A DNA stretch of 64,000 nucleotides from Chryseobacterium jejuense. GTDB lineage: Bacteria > Bacteroidota > Bacteroidia > Flavobacteriales > Weeksellaceae. Shown piece by piece: positions 32,532 through 40,860 of the stretch. The notes below the pieces were generated by a model. That model was not told the DNA's origin, made no database searches, and saw only the letters and a list, made by a program, of their open reading frames with translations. Position numbers and translations under genes: made by a program. The stretch's first letter is position 1. Every line of letters starts with the position of its first letter. The stretch is taken from the NCBI RefSeq assembly GCF_900100075.1, contig NZ_FNEG01000007.1:1-64000 (forward strand), given 5' to 3'.

Positions 32532-34661
32532 TTATAAGTTATTTAAAATAAAATCTGTCATTTTCTGATACAGCTGTGGTCTTGTTTGGCCACCATAAAT
32601 TCCGTGATTTTTGTCCGGATATGCCATAAAGTCGAACTGCTTTTTATTTTGAATCAAAGCTTCAGATAATTCCATAGAGTTTTGGAAATGTACATTATCA
32701 TCAGCTGTTCCGTGGATTAAAAGGAATTTACCTTTCAATAGTTTTGCATATTCAGTAGGAGAGTTCTTATCATATCCATCAGGATTTTCTTGAGGAGTTC
32801 TCATGAATCTTTCTGTGTATACAGAATCATAATATCTCCAGTTGGTTACTGGTGCTACGGCAATACCCATTTTGAAAACATCCGCTCCTTTTGTCATTGC
32901 TAAGCTTGTCATATAACCTCCAAAGCTCCATCCGAACATTCCGATTCTACTCTTATCAACATAAGATTGGTTTCCAAACCATTTTGCTGCCGTAATCTGG
33001 TCTTCAATTTCATATTTTCCAAGGTTCATATAAGTTACTTTCTTATATTTTGTTCCTTTATAACCCGTTCCACGTCCGTCTACGCAAGCAACAATATATC
33101 CTTTTTGTACAAGGTGATTGAACCACATGGCATTTCCATTGTCCCAAGAGTTTGCAACCTGCTGAGATCCAGGCCCGGAATACTGGAACATGAACAATGG
33201 GTATTTTTTATTAGGATCAAAGTTTTTAGGCTTCATTACCCAGGCATTCATTTGATCACCTACTGCATTAGGAATAGTAATGAATTCTTTTTCAACAAAA
33301 TTATCTGCTTTTAATTTCTGAAGCTGATCATTATTGTTTTGAAGCTCTTTCACTGTTTTACCATTTCCATCTTTCAAAACATACGTTTGAGGTTTTGCTG
33401 CTGTAGAAGAAGTTTCAATAAAATAGCTGTAGTTTTTGCTGAAATTTGCAGCGTTATTTCCTTCTGCATTAGAGATCAGCTGAGACTTTCCGTTTTCGAT
33501 ATTTACTTTAGAAACTACCTTATTGATACTTCCTTTTTCTGTAGTCTGGATGTAGATTTCCTTAGATTTTGGGTTGAAACCATAATAATCTGTTACCTCC
33601 CAGTTTCCTTTAGTAATCTGTTTCTTAAGTTTTCCATCTTTATCGTACCAGTATAAATGACGGTTTCCATCTCTTTCAGAAGCCCAAAGGAAAGAATCAT
33701 CATCAAGGAATTCAATAGTTGGGCTGTCTGTTTCAATCCACTTATCATCAGTTTCCGTGAATAATTTCTGTACAGCTCCTGTTTTTGTATTTACTTTTAA
33801 AACATCTGAAGCATTTTGAATTCTCTCAGAAGTAATCAGAACCATTTCATCTGCTTTTGCAGTCTGAAAAACATTCTGGATATAATAATTTTTGAAAGAA
33901 CCTAAGTTCAACGGCATTACTTTTTCAGTATCAAGACGGTATAGCTGTGCAGAAACTACAGAATTTTTTTCTCCTGCTTTAGGATATTTGTAACGCATCT
34001 CTGCCGGATAAAGATTCTTTCCATAAATAGGAATGTAAATTTCCGGTACCTGGCTTTCATCAGATTTTACAAATACAAGAGCATCAGAATTCTTCGTCCA
34101 CTCATATTGTTTTGCATGTCCGAATTCTTCCTCATAAACCCAGTCTGCCAAACCATTAAGAATGGCATTTTTCTTACCGTCAGTTGTGATCTGAGTAATT
34201 TTTCCCGATGATAAATCCTGGTAATATAAATTGTTATCAGCAATGAAAGCTACTTTTGTGGCATCAGGAGAGAAAGAAGGTTCCTGAATTGGCTTTCCTT
34301 CATTTAAACTGATTACTTTTCCTGATTTTAAATCTTTTACTTCAAACTTTCCAAGGAAAGAATGTCTATAGATAGGTTGGCTTTCTTTCAGTAAAAGAAT
34401 TTTAGACTCGTCATCAGAAAATACATAGCTTTCAAAATTTCCATCTACGATATTTCCTTCTTTTTGAGAAGTTTTATAAGAATATTTTGCAATTCCTGAC
34501 GGTTCAATAACAAGATAGTTTTCCCCGTTTTTCATAGAAGTGATCCCGGCAATGCCTTTACCGCGGTAGTATCCTGAATATATTTTGTCTAAAGTGATTT
34601 CCTGTGCAGACACATTGTGAAATGCCGCTGCTATAGTAAGAGTTAAGAGTAGTTTTTTCAT
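32532..34661 (-). CDS. Dipeptidyl-peptidase IV (S9 family serine peptidase)
   Basis: Exported exopeptidase releasing X-Pro or X-Ala dipeptides from peptide N-termini. The 709-residue protein has a signal peptide (KKLLLTLTIAAAFHNVSAQ), an N-terminal beta-propeller (DPPIV_N) containing the Glu-Glu substrate-anchor motif LADWVYEEEFG, and a C-terminal hydrolase with catalytic Ser in GWSFGG (S579), Asp in GTADDNVHF and His in DKNHGIYGG. In-frame codons extend to 34682, but the ATG at 34661 begins the signal peptide and lies behind a -7 element. Next to POT peptide transporters: together they could form a peptide-scavenging route, an inference from position. Confidence 0.94.
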   Translation of the reverse strand: MKKLLLTLTIAAAFHNVSAQEITLDKIYSGYYRGKGIAGITSMKNGENYLVIEPSGIAKYSYKTSQKEGNIVDGNFESYVFSDDESKILLLKESQPIYRHSFLGKFEVKDLKSGKVISLNEGKPIQEPSFSPDATKVAFIADNNLYYQDLSSGKITQITTDGKKNAILNGLADWVYEEEFGHAKQYEWTKNSDALVFVKSDESQVPEIYIPIYGKNLYPAEMRYKYPKAGEKNSVVSAQLYRLDTEKVMPLNLGSFKNYYIQNVFQTAKADEMVLITSERIQNASDVLKVNTKTGAVQKLFTETDDKWIETDSPTIEFLDDDSFLWASERDGNRHLYWYDKDGKLKKQITKGNWEVTDYYGFNPKSKEIYIQTTEKGSINKVVSKVNIENGKSQLISNAEGNNAANFSKNYSYFIETSSTAAKPQTYVLKDGNGKTVKELQNNNDQLQKLKADNFVEKEFITIPNAVGDQMNAWVMKPKNFDPNKKYPLFMFQYSGPGSQQVANSWDNGNAMWFNHLVQKGYIVACVDGRGTGYKGTKYKKVTYMNLGKYEIEDQITAAKWFGNQSYVDKSRIGMFGWSFGGYMTSLAMTKGADVFKMGIAVAPVTNWRYYDSVYTERFMRTPQENPDGYDKNSPTEYAKLLKGKFLLIHGTADDNVHFQNSMELSEALIQNKKQFDFMAYPDKNHGIYGGQTRPQLYQKMTDFILNNL

Positions 34662-34679
34662 TTCTAATTTTAATGCTTC

Positions 34680-34687
34680 CAAATTTA
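34680..34687 (-). promoter_or_regulatory. -7 promoter element of the dipeptidyl-peptidase gene
   Basis: Minus-strand TAAATTTG followed by G fits TAnnTTTG, 18 bases before the ATG at 34661. The -33 element is unclear. Confidence 0.5.
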
Positions 34688-34712
34688 ATAAATCTTACTT
34701 ACATAACCATAT

Positions 34713-34744
34713 AAAACAAAAATCAGGACGCAGTGTCCTGATTT
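34713..34744 (-). terminator. Terminator of the GG-leader peptide gene
   Basis: AAATCAGGAC / GTCCTGATTT, 10 bp with a 5-base loop, then TTGTTTTA on the minus strand. It starts six bases after the stop codon of the small gene. Confidence 0.82.
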
Positions 34745-34750
34745 CTTATA

Positions 34751-34975
34751 CTAATTGGCAACATGAATAGTACCCGGATCTCCATTGTCCGGCGGATAAT
34801 ATCCTTCGGGAGCGCAGACAGGATAGGGAGAATTACATGGAACCTCTTCCAGTCCTCCAATCCACCAGATTCTGAGTTTACATGTTTGCCCGTCTACACA
34901 TCTTCTCATTCCCGGTAAAACTCCTCCTTGTACTTCTCTGAGTTGCACTCTTGTAATTTTTTTTAAATTTTTCAT
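34751..34975 (-). CDS. Double-glycine leader peptide, bacteriocin-like
   Basis: A 74-residue small secreted-peptide precursor. The N-terminus MKNLKKITRVQLREVQGG is a typical Bacteroidetes double-glycine leader of the 'bacteriocin-like' family; cleavage after GG (residue 18) would leave a 56-residue core. The core has four cysteines (RRCVDGQTC and VPCNSPYPVC), two tryptophans, and a proline- and acid-rich C-terminus. Such leaders are processed by peptidase-containing ABC transporters; none is encoded in the window, so the gene is an orphan here. The longer frame up to 35083 is ignored because the leader begins exactly at the ATG at 34975. It has its own terminator and is divergent from the gene at 35104. 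Activity is unknown. Confidence 0.8.
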   Translation of the reverse strand: MKNLKKITRVQLREVQGGVLPGMRRCVDGQTCKLRIWWIGGLEEVPCNSPYPVCAPEGYYPPDNGDPGTIHVAN

Positions 34976-35103
34976 GGTATATATTTTTGTTTGAGGAACT
35001 AAGGTAGTTAAAAAAATCATCTGTTGGTGAAATTTTAAAAAAAAGACAATTTGGCAAAAGAATTGAATGTATATAACTACCAATCAAATCAAAAAGAATA
35101 ATT

Positions 35104-35577
35104 ATGGAAACGAATGCATACAACCAGAAACTGAACCGTTATGTATTAAACGACCGAATTGTTTATACAGGTTTTTCCAGTTTTGAAGACGCTCAGCAAT
35201 GCGCCAGCAAAAAAGGCGGAATATTAGTGGAAGTGGGATTTAAAGACGGAAACGATAATCCCGAAATTACAGATGAAGCCGGTTTGATAGAGAAAAAACT
35301 TCATTACTATGTGTATGCAGGCGATGAGTATAAATTTATCCATTCATCTGATCCCGGATTTAGAAAATATGCGGACGAGCTGCAGAAAATTAAAGCAAAA
35401 GAACAGCAATTTCCGCCAGATGAAAGATATTTTGCCAATTTTGAAATCGAAAATGCTGAAGACCCGATTATTGTGATCAAAAATGATCATTTTCAGTCGG
35501 TAACATCAAGAGAACGTTCAAAGTATTTGAAACATGCCAGAGTTTATGAACTAGGGGTATCCCTGCCAAAATCTTAA
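35104..35577 (+). CDS. Hypothetical soluble protein
   Basis: Not recognised. The 157-residue protein has no signal peptide or membrane helix and looks like a mixed alpha/beta cytosolic protein (GFSSFEDAQQCASKKGG, then EVGFKDGNDNP, and a charged helix YADELQKIKAKEQQF). One cysteine only. The ATG at 35104 follows an A-rich leader. The next gene, a small DUF6496-type protein, starts 12 bases after its stop and a terminator follows, so the two form an operon. It is divergent from the GG-leader peptide gene with 128 bases between the two start codons. Confidence 0.7.
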   Translation: METNAYNQKLNRYVLNDRIVYTGFSSFEDAQQCASKKGGILVEVGFKDGNDNPEITDEAGLIEKKLHYYVYAGDEYKFIHSSDPGFRKYADELQKIKAKEQQFPPDERYFANFEIENAEDPIIVIKNDHFQSVTSRERSKYLKHARVYELGVSLPKS

Positions 35578-35588
35578 AAATTCTTATC

Positions 35589-35777
35589 ATGAGCAAAACC
35601 AAATATTCAGATAAAGCTCAAGACAAAGTAGGAAAAGTAATGCACGAATTCAAGGAAGGTAAACTGAAGTCTTCTTCCGGAAAAAAAGTAACAAACAGAA
35701 AACAAGCTATAGCTATTGGTATTTCTGAAGCAAGAGAAGAAGGGTTAAAAGTACCACCTAAAAAGAAAAGTAAATAA
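35589..35777 (+). CDS. DUF6496-type small basic protein
   Basis: Function unknown. A 62-residue, strongly Lys-rich protein, with the pattern KVMHEFKEGKLKSSSGKKV and TNRKQAIAIGISEAREEG that I associate with DUF6496. It is likely to bind nucleic acid or be stress-related given its charge, but no motif proves this. It is the second gene of a two-gene operon with 35104-35577, followed within ten bases by a perfect palindromic terminator. Codon use is normal. Confidence 0.75.
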   Translation: MSKTKYSDKAQDKVGKVMHEFKEGKLKSSSGKKVTNRKQAIAIGISEAREEGLKVPPKKKSK

Positions 35778-35786
35778 TTTCAATAC

Positions 35787-35817
35787 AAAATGCCCGGAAA
35801 TTTCCGGGCATTTTTTT
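35787..35817. terminator. Palindromic terminator after the small-protein operon
   Basis: ATGCCCGGAAATTTCCGGGCAT is perfectly self-complementary (written as two arms: TGCCCGGAAA and TTTCCGGGCA), with a seven-T run on the plus strand and four or more A before it, so it may also serve the convergent phosphorylase-like gene. Confidence 0.85.
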
Positions 35818-35838
35818 ATAAGCTACAGCAAATAATGA

Positions 35839-37506
35839 CTAGCTATTTGTTTGATTGTAAAGTATTCTGTAATATTCATCTGCCATTCTATCACTGTTGA
35901 ACTGATCTTTTACATCATTCATGGCGTTTTGCTGGATTTTTCTCCATTGATCCGGATGATCGTAATACATTGGAAGAATTTCGTTTTCAAGGATTTCATA
36001 TAATGTATTTAAATCATAATTATCCTGTTCGTAGATGCTCATATTCAGATAATCTGCTTTTGGAACGACGAAAGAATTTTCTCCATGCTTGGCAAATTCG
36101 GGAATCCAGCCGTCATCTGTGGATAAGTTGACAGATCCGTTCATGGCAGCTGTCATTCCTGAAGTTCCGGATGCTTCTCTTGGAACTCTAGGGTTGTTTA
36201 GCCAAAGATCAGAACCTTGTTTTAATGATTTGCTTAAAGAAAGTTCATAGCCTGTAAGAACAGCCATATTTTTATGATTCTTGCTTTCTTCCACCAAAGT
36301 ATTGAAGGTAGAAATTGCAGAATAATCCATTGGATAAGGCTTTCCAGCCCAAATGATCTGTACCGGGTATTTCGGGTTGTTCAGAAGTCTGTAGAATCTG
36401 TCTTTATCATGTAAAAGAAGATCAGCACGCTTATATCCTGCAAATCTTCTGGCCCATACAATAGTGAAAACATTAGGATTGAAAAGATTTCCGGTTTGGT
36501 CTGCTACAATACTGAACAGTTTTTTCTTTAAATGCTTTTTACGGTAATCGAAAACGGTCTCATCATTTTCATCTTTCGCATTGTAAAGCGGTTTGTCTGC
36601 CCAATATTTGAATTCCTGTGCGTTGGTAATAGACGTAATTTCACAGATTCCCGGATATTTATTCCACATGGTGCGGGAAACTACTCCGTGAAGCTGAGAG
36701 ACACCATTGGCAATTCTTGCCATTTTCAGAGCGTAAAGAGAATGATTGAAACGCTCATCATCTGTCCCTTCAATAGCTTTTACTTCTTCCATGCTATAGC
36801 CGGAGAAATAGGTCATATCATAGCATAATTTGAAATTATGTTTTTCATTTCCTGCCTCTTCGGGAGTATGAGTAGTAAAGACCAGTTTTTCTTTAACTTT
36901 ATTCAGGTCTCCATTGTATTTTCTTAATAAATAGAATGCTGCCGGAAGTCCGTGAGCTTCATTTAAATGGTAAACATCTCTTTCGATGTTCAGTTCATCC
37001 AGTAACTTAGCACCACCTTTTCCCAGTAAGATATACTGTGCCAGTTTAGTAGATTCATTAGCATCATAAAGCTTGTGACAGATGGTTTTTGAAACATGAT
37101 CGTTTTCAGGAACATCTGTGGACAGGAAAAACATAGGTGCCGTATTGAAAACTTCAGGATCAAGATACCATACCTTTACCCAAACAGGAGCACTGTGAAT
37201 TTCAATTTGGAATTTTATTCCTGTATCCTCAAGAAAGCTGTACATCTTTCTGGTCCATACGGGCTGAAGAGTCTGATCGTGGTTTCTTGCCTGATCATAA
37301 TATCCGAATTTCCAAAGAATACCGATTCCGATAAGGTCCTGCTTCAGGTTATAAGCACTTCTCATATGAGATCCTGCCAAGAATCCAAGTCCTCCGGAAT
37401 ATATTTTCAATACCTGCTCAAGGGCAAATTCCATCGAGAAATAGGCGGTTTTTTTTGAATATTGGGGATTGATGCTATAAGGTACTTTGAAATTCCTAAA
37501 ATCCAT
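35839..37506 (-). CDS. GT35 alpha-glucan-phosphorylase-like protein lacking the PLP lysine
   Basis: Member of the short phosphorylase-like GT35 branch (about 550 residues, no DUF3417 N-terminus). Recognisable parts: TAYFSMEFALEQVLKIYSGGLG, HLNEAHGLPAAFYLLR, FTTHTPEEAGNEKH, VWARRFAGYKRADLLL, and IWAGKPYPMDYS. The PLP-binding motif of glycogen phosphorylases is EASGT-x-x-MK; here it reads EASGTSGMTAAMNGS, with Thr452 (codon 36151-36153) where the Schiff-base Lys belongs. Glycogen breakdown by the normal PLP mechanism is therefore doubtful. Start: ATG at 37506, 26 bases downstream of a TACCTTTG element; upstream in-frame codons to 37707 are not needed. No other glycogen gene is adjacent. Confidence 0.85.
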   Translation of the reverse strand: MDFRNFKVPYSINPQYSKKTAYFSMEFALEQVLKIYSGGLGFLAGSHMRSAYNLKQDLIGIGILWKFGYYDQARNHDQTLQPVWTRKMYSFLEDTGIKFQIEIHSAPVWVKVWYLDPEVFNTAPMFFLSTDVPENDHVSKTICHKLYDANESTKLAQYILLGKGGAKLLDELNIERDVYHLNEAHGLPAAFYLLRKYNGDLNKVKEKLVFTTHTPEEAGNEKHNFKLCYDMTYFSGYSMEEVKAIEGTDDERFNHSLYALKMARIANGVSQLHGVVSRTMWNKYPGICEITSITNAQEFKYWADKPLYNAKDENDETVFDYRKKHLKKKLFSIVADQTGNLFNPNVFTIVWARRFAGYKRADLLLHDKDRFYRLLNNPKYPVQIIWAGKPYPMDYSAISTFNTLVEESKNHKNMAVLTGYELSLSKSLKQGSDLWLNNPRVPREASGTSGMTAAMNGSVNLSTDDGWIPEFAKHGENSFVVPKADYLNMSIYEQDNYDLNTLYEILENEILPMYYDHPDQWRKIQQNAMNDVKDQFNSDRMADEYYRILYNQTNS

Positions 37507-37532
37507 AGAATGCGGGTTTGTGTTTGAAAAGG

Positions 37533-37540
37533 CAAAGGTA
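37533..37540 (-). promoter_or_regulatory. -7 promoter element of the phosphorylase-like gene
   Basis: Minus-strand TACCTTTG followed by C, a full match to TAnnTTTG, 27 bases before the ATG at 37506. It supports that start over the upstream in-frame ones. Confidence 0.6.
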
Positions 37541-37709
37541 TTAATAATGAAAATAAACTCTATGTTAAATAATGGATAAATTAATTTTAAAAGTAAGCGT
37601 TGAATAGTTTTTTTACCTATCTTTAAGAGTGTAAATTTTTGATTATCAAAAACTTTTAACGGTGAAAGCCAATAACTGCATGTGTTTAATTCAATAAAAA
37701 AAATCACAC

Positions 37710-38507
37710 ATGAAAAAGACGTTTTCTGATGAAGATCTGATAAAGAATCTGAGTTTATATTACCTGAATCGGCATTTGAAAAAAAAGCCCATAGAAAAGT
37801 ATCACCGTACCATAGATGAGTCTCCGCTTCATGATCGTGAAAAATACCGAAAAAAATCTGAGATTCTTCTTCTCAACTCTTTTATGCACCATTTTCCTGA
37901 TGTTAAATTTGAAAACTTCACCTGCGAAAGTCCAGACTTTATCGCAAAACTAAACGACAAAAAAATTGGAATAGAACTTACCGAAGTTATCAATCATCTG
38001 GAAATGAAAAAAGTGGAAAGCACTTTGAATAAAATGTTCCGCCAGGCAGAAATATTATTAGAACAGGAAGACACTACGAAATATCGTGGTGTTTATTTTT
38101 TAGAATTCCACCCTAATATAAAGTTTGATAACCTTGAAGAGCAGGAGGAAAATATTATTAATATCTATAAAAGCATTAAAAAAAATAAAGGAATTGGCTG
38201 TGTAAAAAGTGTGAGAAAATCTTTTCACCGCAGAAATGTTTTCATTACCCATGAATATAGTATGAACCTTTTTGATGAGCTCTGCTCCGATAAAATCCTT
38301 GATCTTATTGAAAAGAAGAATGAAAAATTTCCTTATTATGATACATCAGTGGATGAATGCTGGCTGGTTATTGTTTCTGATATGAATTCTATTGCCTCAA
38401 GATATACATTTATTCAGGATAAAGATCATCTGAAAGAAGTGAAAAGTCCTTTCCATAAAATTTTTCATCTGGAAAACCTCTGTGGAAACATTACAAGTAT
38501 AAAATAA
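37710..38507 (+). CDS. Unknown protein with PD-(D/E)xK-like core
   Basis: Not assigned to a named family. The 265-residue, lysine-rich soluble protein contains SPDFIAKLNDKKIGIELTEV (residues about 70-89): a Pro-Asp, then 12 residues on, a Glu within a short strand, as in PD-(D/E)xK nucleases, although the last residue is Thr rather than Lys. A helical N-terminal region (about 1-65) and a C-terminal part with WLVIVSDMNSIASRY surround it. It starts 200 bases from the divergent phosphorylase-like gene and has no operon partner. Possible roles include restriction or DNA repair, but neither is demonstrated. Confidence 0.7.
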   Translation: MKKTFSDEDLIKNLSLYYLNRHLKKKPIEKYHRTIDESPLHDREKYRKKSEILLLNSFMHHFPDVKFENFTCESPDFIAKLNDKKIGIELTEVINHLEMKKVESTLNKMFRQAEILLEQEDTTKYRGVYFLEFHPNIKFDNLEEQEENIINIYKSIKKNKGIGCVKSVRKSFHRRNVFITHEYSMNLFDELCSDKILDLIEKKNEKFPYYDTSVDECWLVIVSDMNSIASRYTFIQDKDHLKEVKSPFHKIFHLENLCGNITSIK

Positions 38508-38600
38508 CAGTTTTAAATATGTATTTTATAATTAAATAGGATATTTATTTTAAATGTCATAAAAAATATTGCTTTTTATTATTTGTAATTAAATAATAGG

Positions 38601-38608
38601 TATATTTG
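38601..38608 (+). promoter_or_regulatory. -7 promoter element of the T9SS cargo gene
   Basis: TATATTTG followed by G matches TAnnTTTG; TTG at 38583-38585 gives a rather short 15-base spacing. Leader to the ATG at 38667 is about 58 bases. Confidence 0.55.
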
Positions 38609-38666
38609 GTGTGAGTTGGATATTGATCTGACTCAAAACGACTTAACCACAAAAACAAATATATCT

Positions 38667-40766
38667 ATGAGAAAAATTCTACTATTTACTTTCTTATACA
38701 TTTCCCATTTCTTATACTCTCAGCAAGATTGTGCTACGGCACTGGCTGTTTGCGGAAATTCAAATCTTACTTACAGCCCATCAGGGTATGGTAATATCAA
38801 AGAAATGGTAAATTCCGGAACATGTATAGATCTATCAGGAGAACATAATTCGATCTGGTATAAAATTACGATTGCTACAGGAGGGACTTTAACATTTAAT
38901 TTGGTGCCTAATAATCAGGATGCGGATTATGACTGGGCTATTTTCGGACCTAATGTGAATTGCGGAAGTCTGGGATCTGCCATACGCTGCAATGCTGCAA
39001 CAGTTGTTGGAGTGGGGGCAGCAACTGGATTAAATATGACGAGCACAATTACAAATGCGATAGGTGGATCAACAACTCCTTATTGCAGATATTTGGATGT
39101 GTTACCGGGGCAGACCTATTATCTGTTTATTGACAACTGGGTGAGCAGTACGAGCAGTACAACAGCACCTTTCTCTTTAACATGGGGCGGAACAGCTACC
39201 TTGGCATCTCCGTTTACAGATCCGGCTATCCAGCCTAATCCTTTTATGCCACCGGGAATTCCTGCTGCTAATCCGGCAGATCCAAGAGAAGTTATAATCT
39301 GTGGAAATCCTGTACTATTTGATTTTGCAACATTATCAGCAGGTATTGTTAATGGAAATCCTGGCTTTAGCGTAAGTTATCATACCAGCGCTAACGATGC
39401 ATTAACAGTGAATAACCCTATTACAACTCCTTTATCAGTAAATACTACAACTGTTTATTATTATAGTATAAGTTACACTGACCCAACTAATCCGAACAGC
39501 CCACTTAATAAATGTAAACAGACAGGTACATTTAAATTTAAGAATGGGACTATTGCTGTAAAAGACGCCACATTGATAGGATGTAACAATAACAATGCAG
39601 GGACAGCTCTTTTTGATCTTACGACAGCTGACGTTACAGCAGCAGCAAATGTTTCTAAAAGATACTATAACAGTATGTTTGATCTTAATGCTGGAATTAA
39701 TGAGATTACAAATCCTACAGCATTTATTTCTGCAGAAGGAACTATTTATGTAAAAGTGACTTCCGAATATGGATGTAGTGGAATAGCAAAGATTACTTTA
39801 GCATTTCATCCCATCGTTGTTGCTTATGAAGCCAGACTTACAGAATGCTTTATAGAATCCAATCCGAGTACCGGATCTTTTAATCTTGCAAACGCACCGG
39901 TAACCACTCCAGACAATACTAAAAAATACTATCCATCTGAAGCAGATGCCATTAATCAGACCAATGAAATTCTGAATCCAATGACTTATATTGCTCCTAA
40001 CGGAGTTGTATATGTTAGAGTTACCAATGGTAGAGGGTGTTATGCTGTTGTTAAAGTTACTTTAGTAGTAACCCCGCCAAAATATTCTGCTATACTTAAA
40101 GATAAAACGATATGTATGGAAAGTAAAATCACTTTGGATGCCGGGCCTGGATTCAAAAGCTATCAGTGGAGTACTGGGGCAACTACTCAAACTGTTACGG
40201 TAGGGGTTGGTGTGTATTGGGTGAAACTTAAAACCGGAGATTGTTATACAACGCAGACGGTAAAGGTAATACCATCTGAACTGCCGGTTATTTCTGATAT
40301 TGAGGTGGGCAGTAATACCATAACAGTATCTGTAATAGGTGGTACACCGCCATATAAATACTCATTGGACAATATTACCTGGCAGGATTCCAATGTTTTC
40401 ACCAATCTTCCAAGAGGAGAGTATAAGATCTATGTGAAAGATGATTATAATTGTACTCCTATAACAGTTGAAATTGTTGTTCCCAATTTGGTTAATGTTA
40501 TCACTCCGAATGCTGATGGCATAAATGATGTGATTGATTATTCGGCATTGTCTGGTAAACAAAATCTTGTGATTAATATTTTTGACAGATATGGAACCAA
40601 GATTCATCAGGCTGATAAACTTAATGGCTATAAGTGGGACGGAACGGTGAGCGGAAGAAGAGTGCCGACAGGAACCTATTGGTATTCTGTTTTGTGGAAT
40701 GAGAATAATAACAAAAATACACCCGTTAAGTTTACCGGTTGGGTGTTAGTTAAAAACCGGGAATAA
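38667..40766 (+). CDS. Secreted T9SS type B cargo protein (gliding motility-associated C-terminal domain)
   Basis: Large cell-surface protein of unknown function exported by type IX secretion. From the ATG at 38667 (the upstream frame to 38616 adds no signal-like sequence) the 699-residue protein has a signal peptide (RKILLFTFLYISHFLYSQ), a Cys-containing N-terminal domain (CATALAVCG and CIDLSG), several Ig/PKD-like beta domains with repeated 'YTNPTTxI..GTIYVKVT' style segments, a SprB-like repeat region, and the CHU_C type B sorting domain at the end (VITPNADGINDVIDY, IFDRYGTKIHQ, GYKWDG, GTYWYSVLW). It stands alone with a terminator at 40795. Secretion by the gldKLMN system encoded in this window is a reasonable inference. 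Confidence 0.88.
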   Translation: MRKILLFTFLYISHFLYSQQDCATALAVCGNSNLTYSPSGYGNIKEMVNSGTCIDLSGEHNSIWYKITIATGGTLTFNLVPNNQDADYDWAIFGPNVNCGSLGSAIRCNAATVVGVGAATGLNMTSTITNAIGGSTTPYCRYLDVLPGQTYYLFIDNWVSSTSSTTAPFSLTWGGTATLASPFTDPAIQPNPFMPPGIPAANPADPREVIICGNPVLFDFATLSAGIVNGNPGFSVSYHTSANDALTVNNPITTPLSVNTTTVYYYSISYTDPTNPNSPLNKCKQTGTFKFKNGTIAVKDATLIGCNNNNAGTALFDLTTADVTAAANVSKRYYNSMFDLNAGINEITNPTAFISAEGTIYVKVTSEYGCSGIAKITLAFHPIVVAYEARLTECFIESNPSTGSFNLANAPVTTPDNTKKYYPSEADAINQTNEILNPMTYIAPNGVVYVRVTNGRGCYAVVKVTLVVTPPKYSAILKDKTICMESKITLDAGPGFKSYQWSTGATTQTVTVGVGVYWVKLKTGDCYTTQTVKVIPSELPVISDIEVGSNTITVSVIGGTPPYKYSLDNITWQDSNVFTNLPRGEYKIYVKDDYNCTPITVEIVVPNLVNVITPNADGINDVIDYSALSGKQNLVINIFDRYGTKIHQADKLNGYKWDGTVSGRRVPTGTYWYSVLWNENNNKNTPVKFTGWVLVKNRE

Positions 40767-40794
40767 AGATATTCCGTAAATAAAATACATAGAT

Positions 40795-40821
40795 AAAACC
40801 ACTTCGGAAGAGGTGGTTTTT
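40795..40821 (+). terminator. Terminator of the T9SS cargo gene
   Basis: AAAACCAC pairs with GTGGTTTT around a CTTCGGAAGAG loop with a partial inner stem, then five Ts. Confidence 0.75.
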
Positions 40822-40860
40822 CTATTTGAATTTTTTACATTAGTTATCAAAATAGAAAGA

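Noticed and set aside
34976..35083. N-terminal extension of the GG-leader peptide
   Set aside because: The leader motif starts exactly at the ATG at 34975; the extension reads as untranslated AT-rich DNA.
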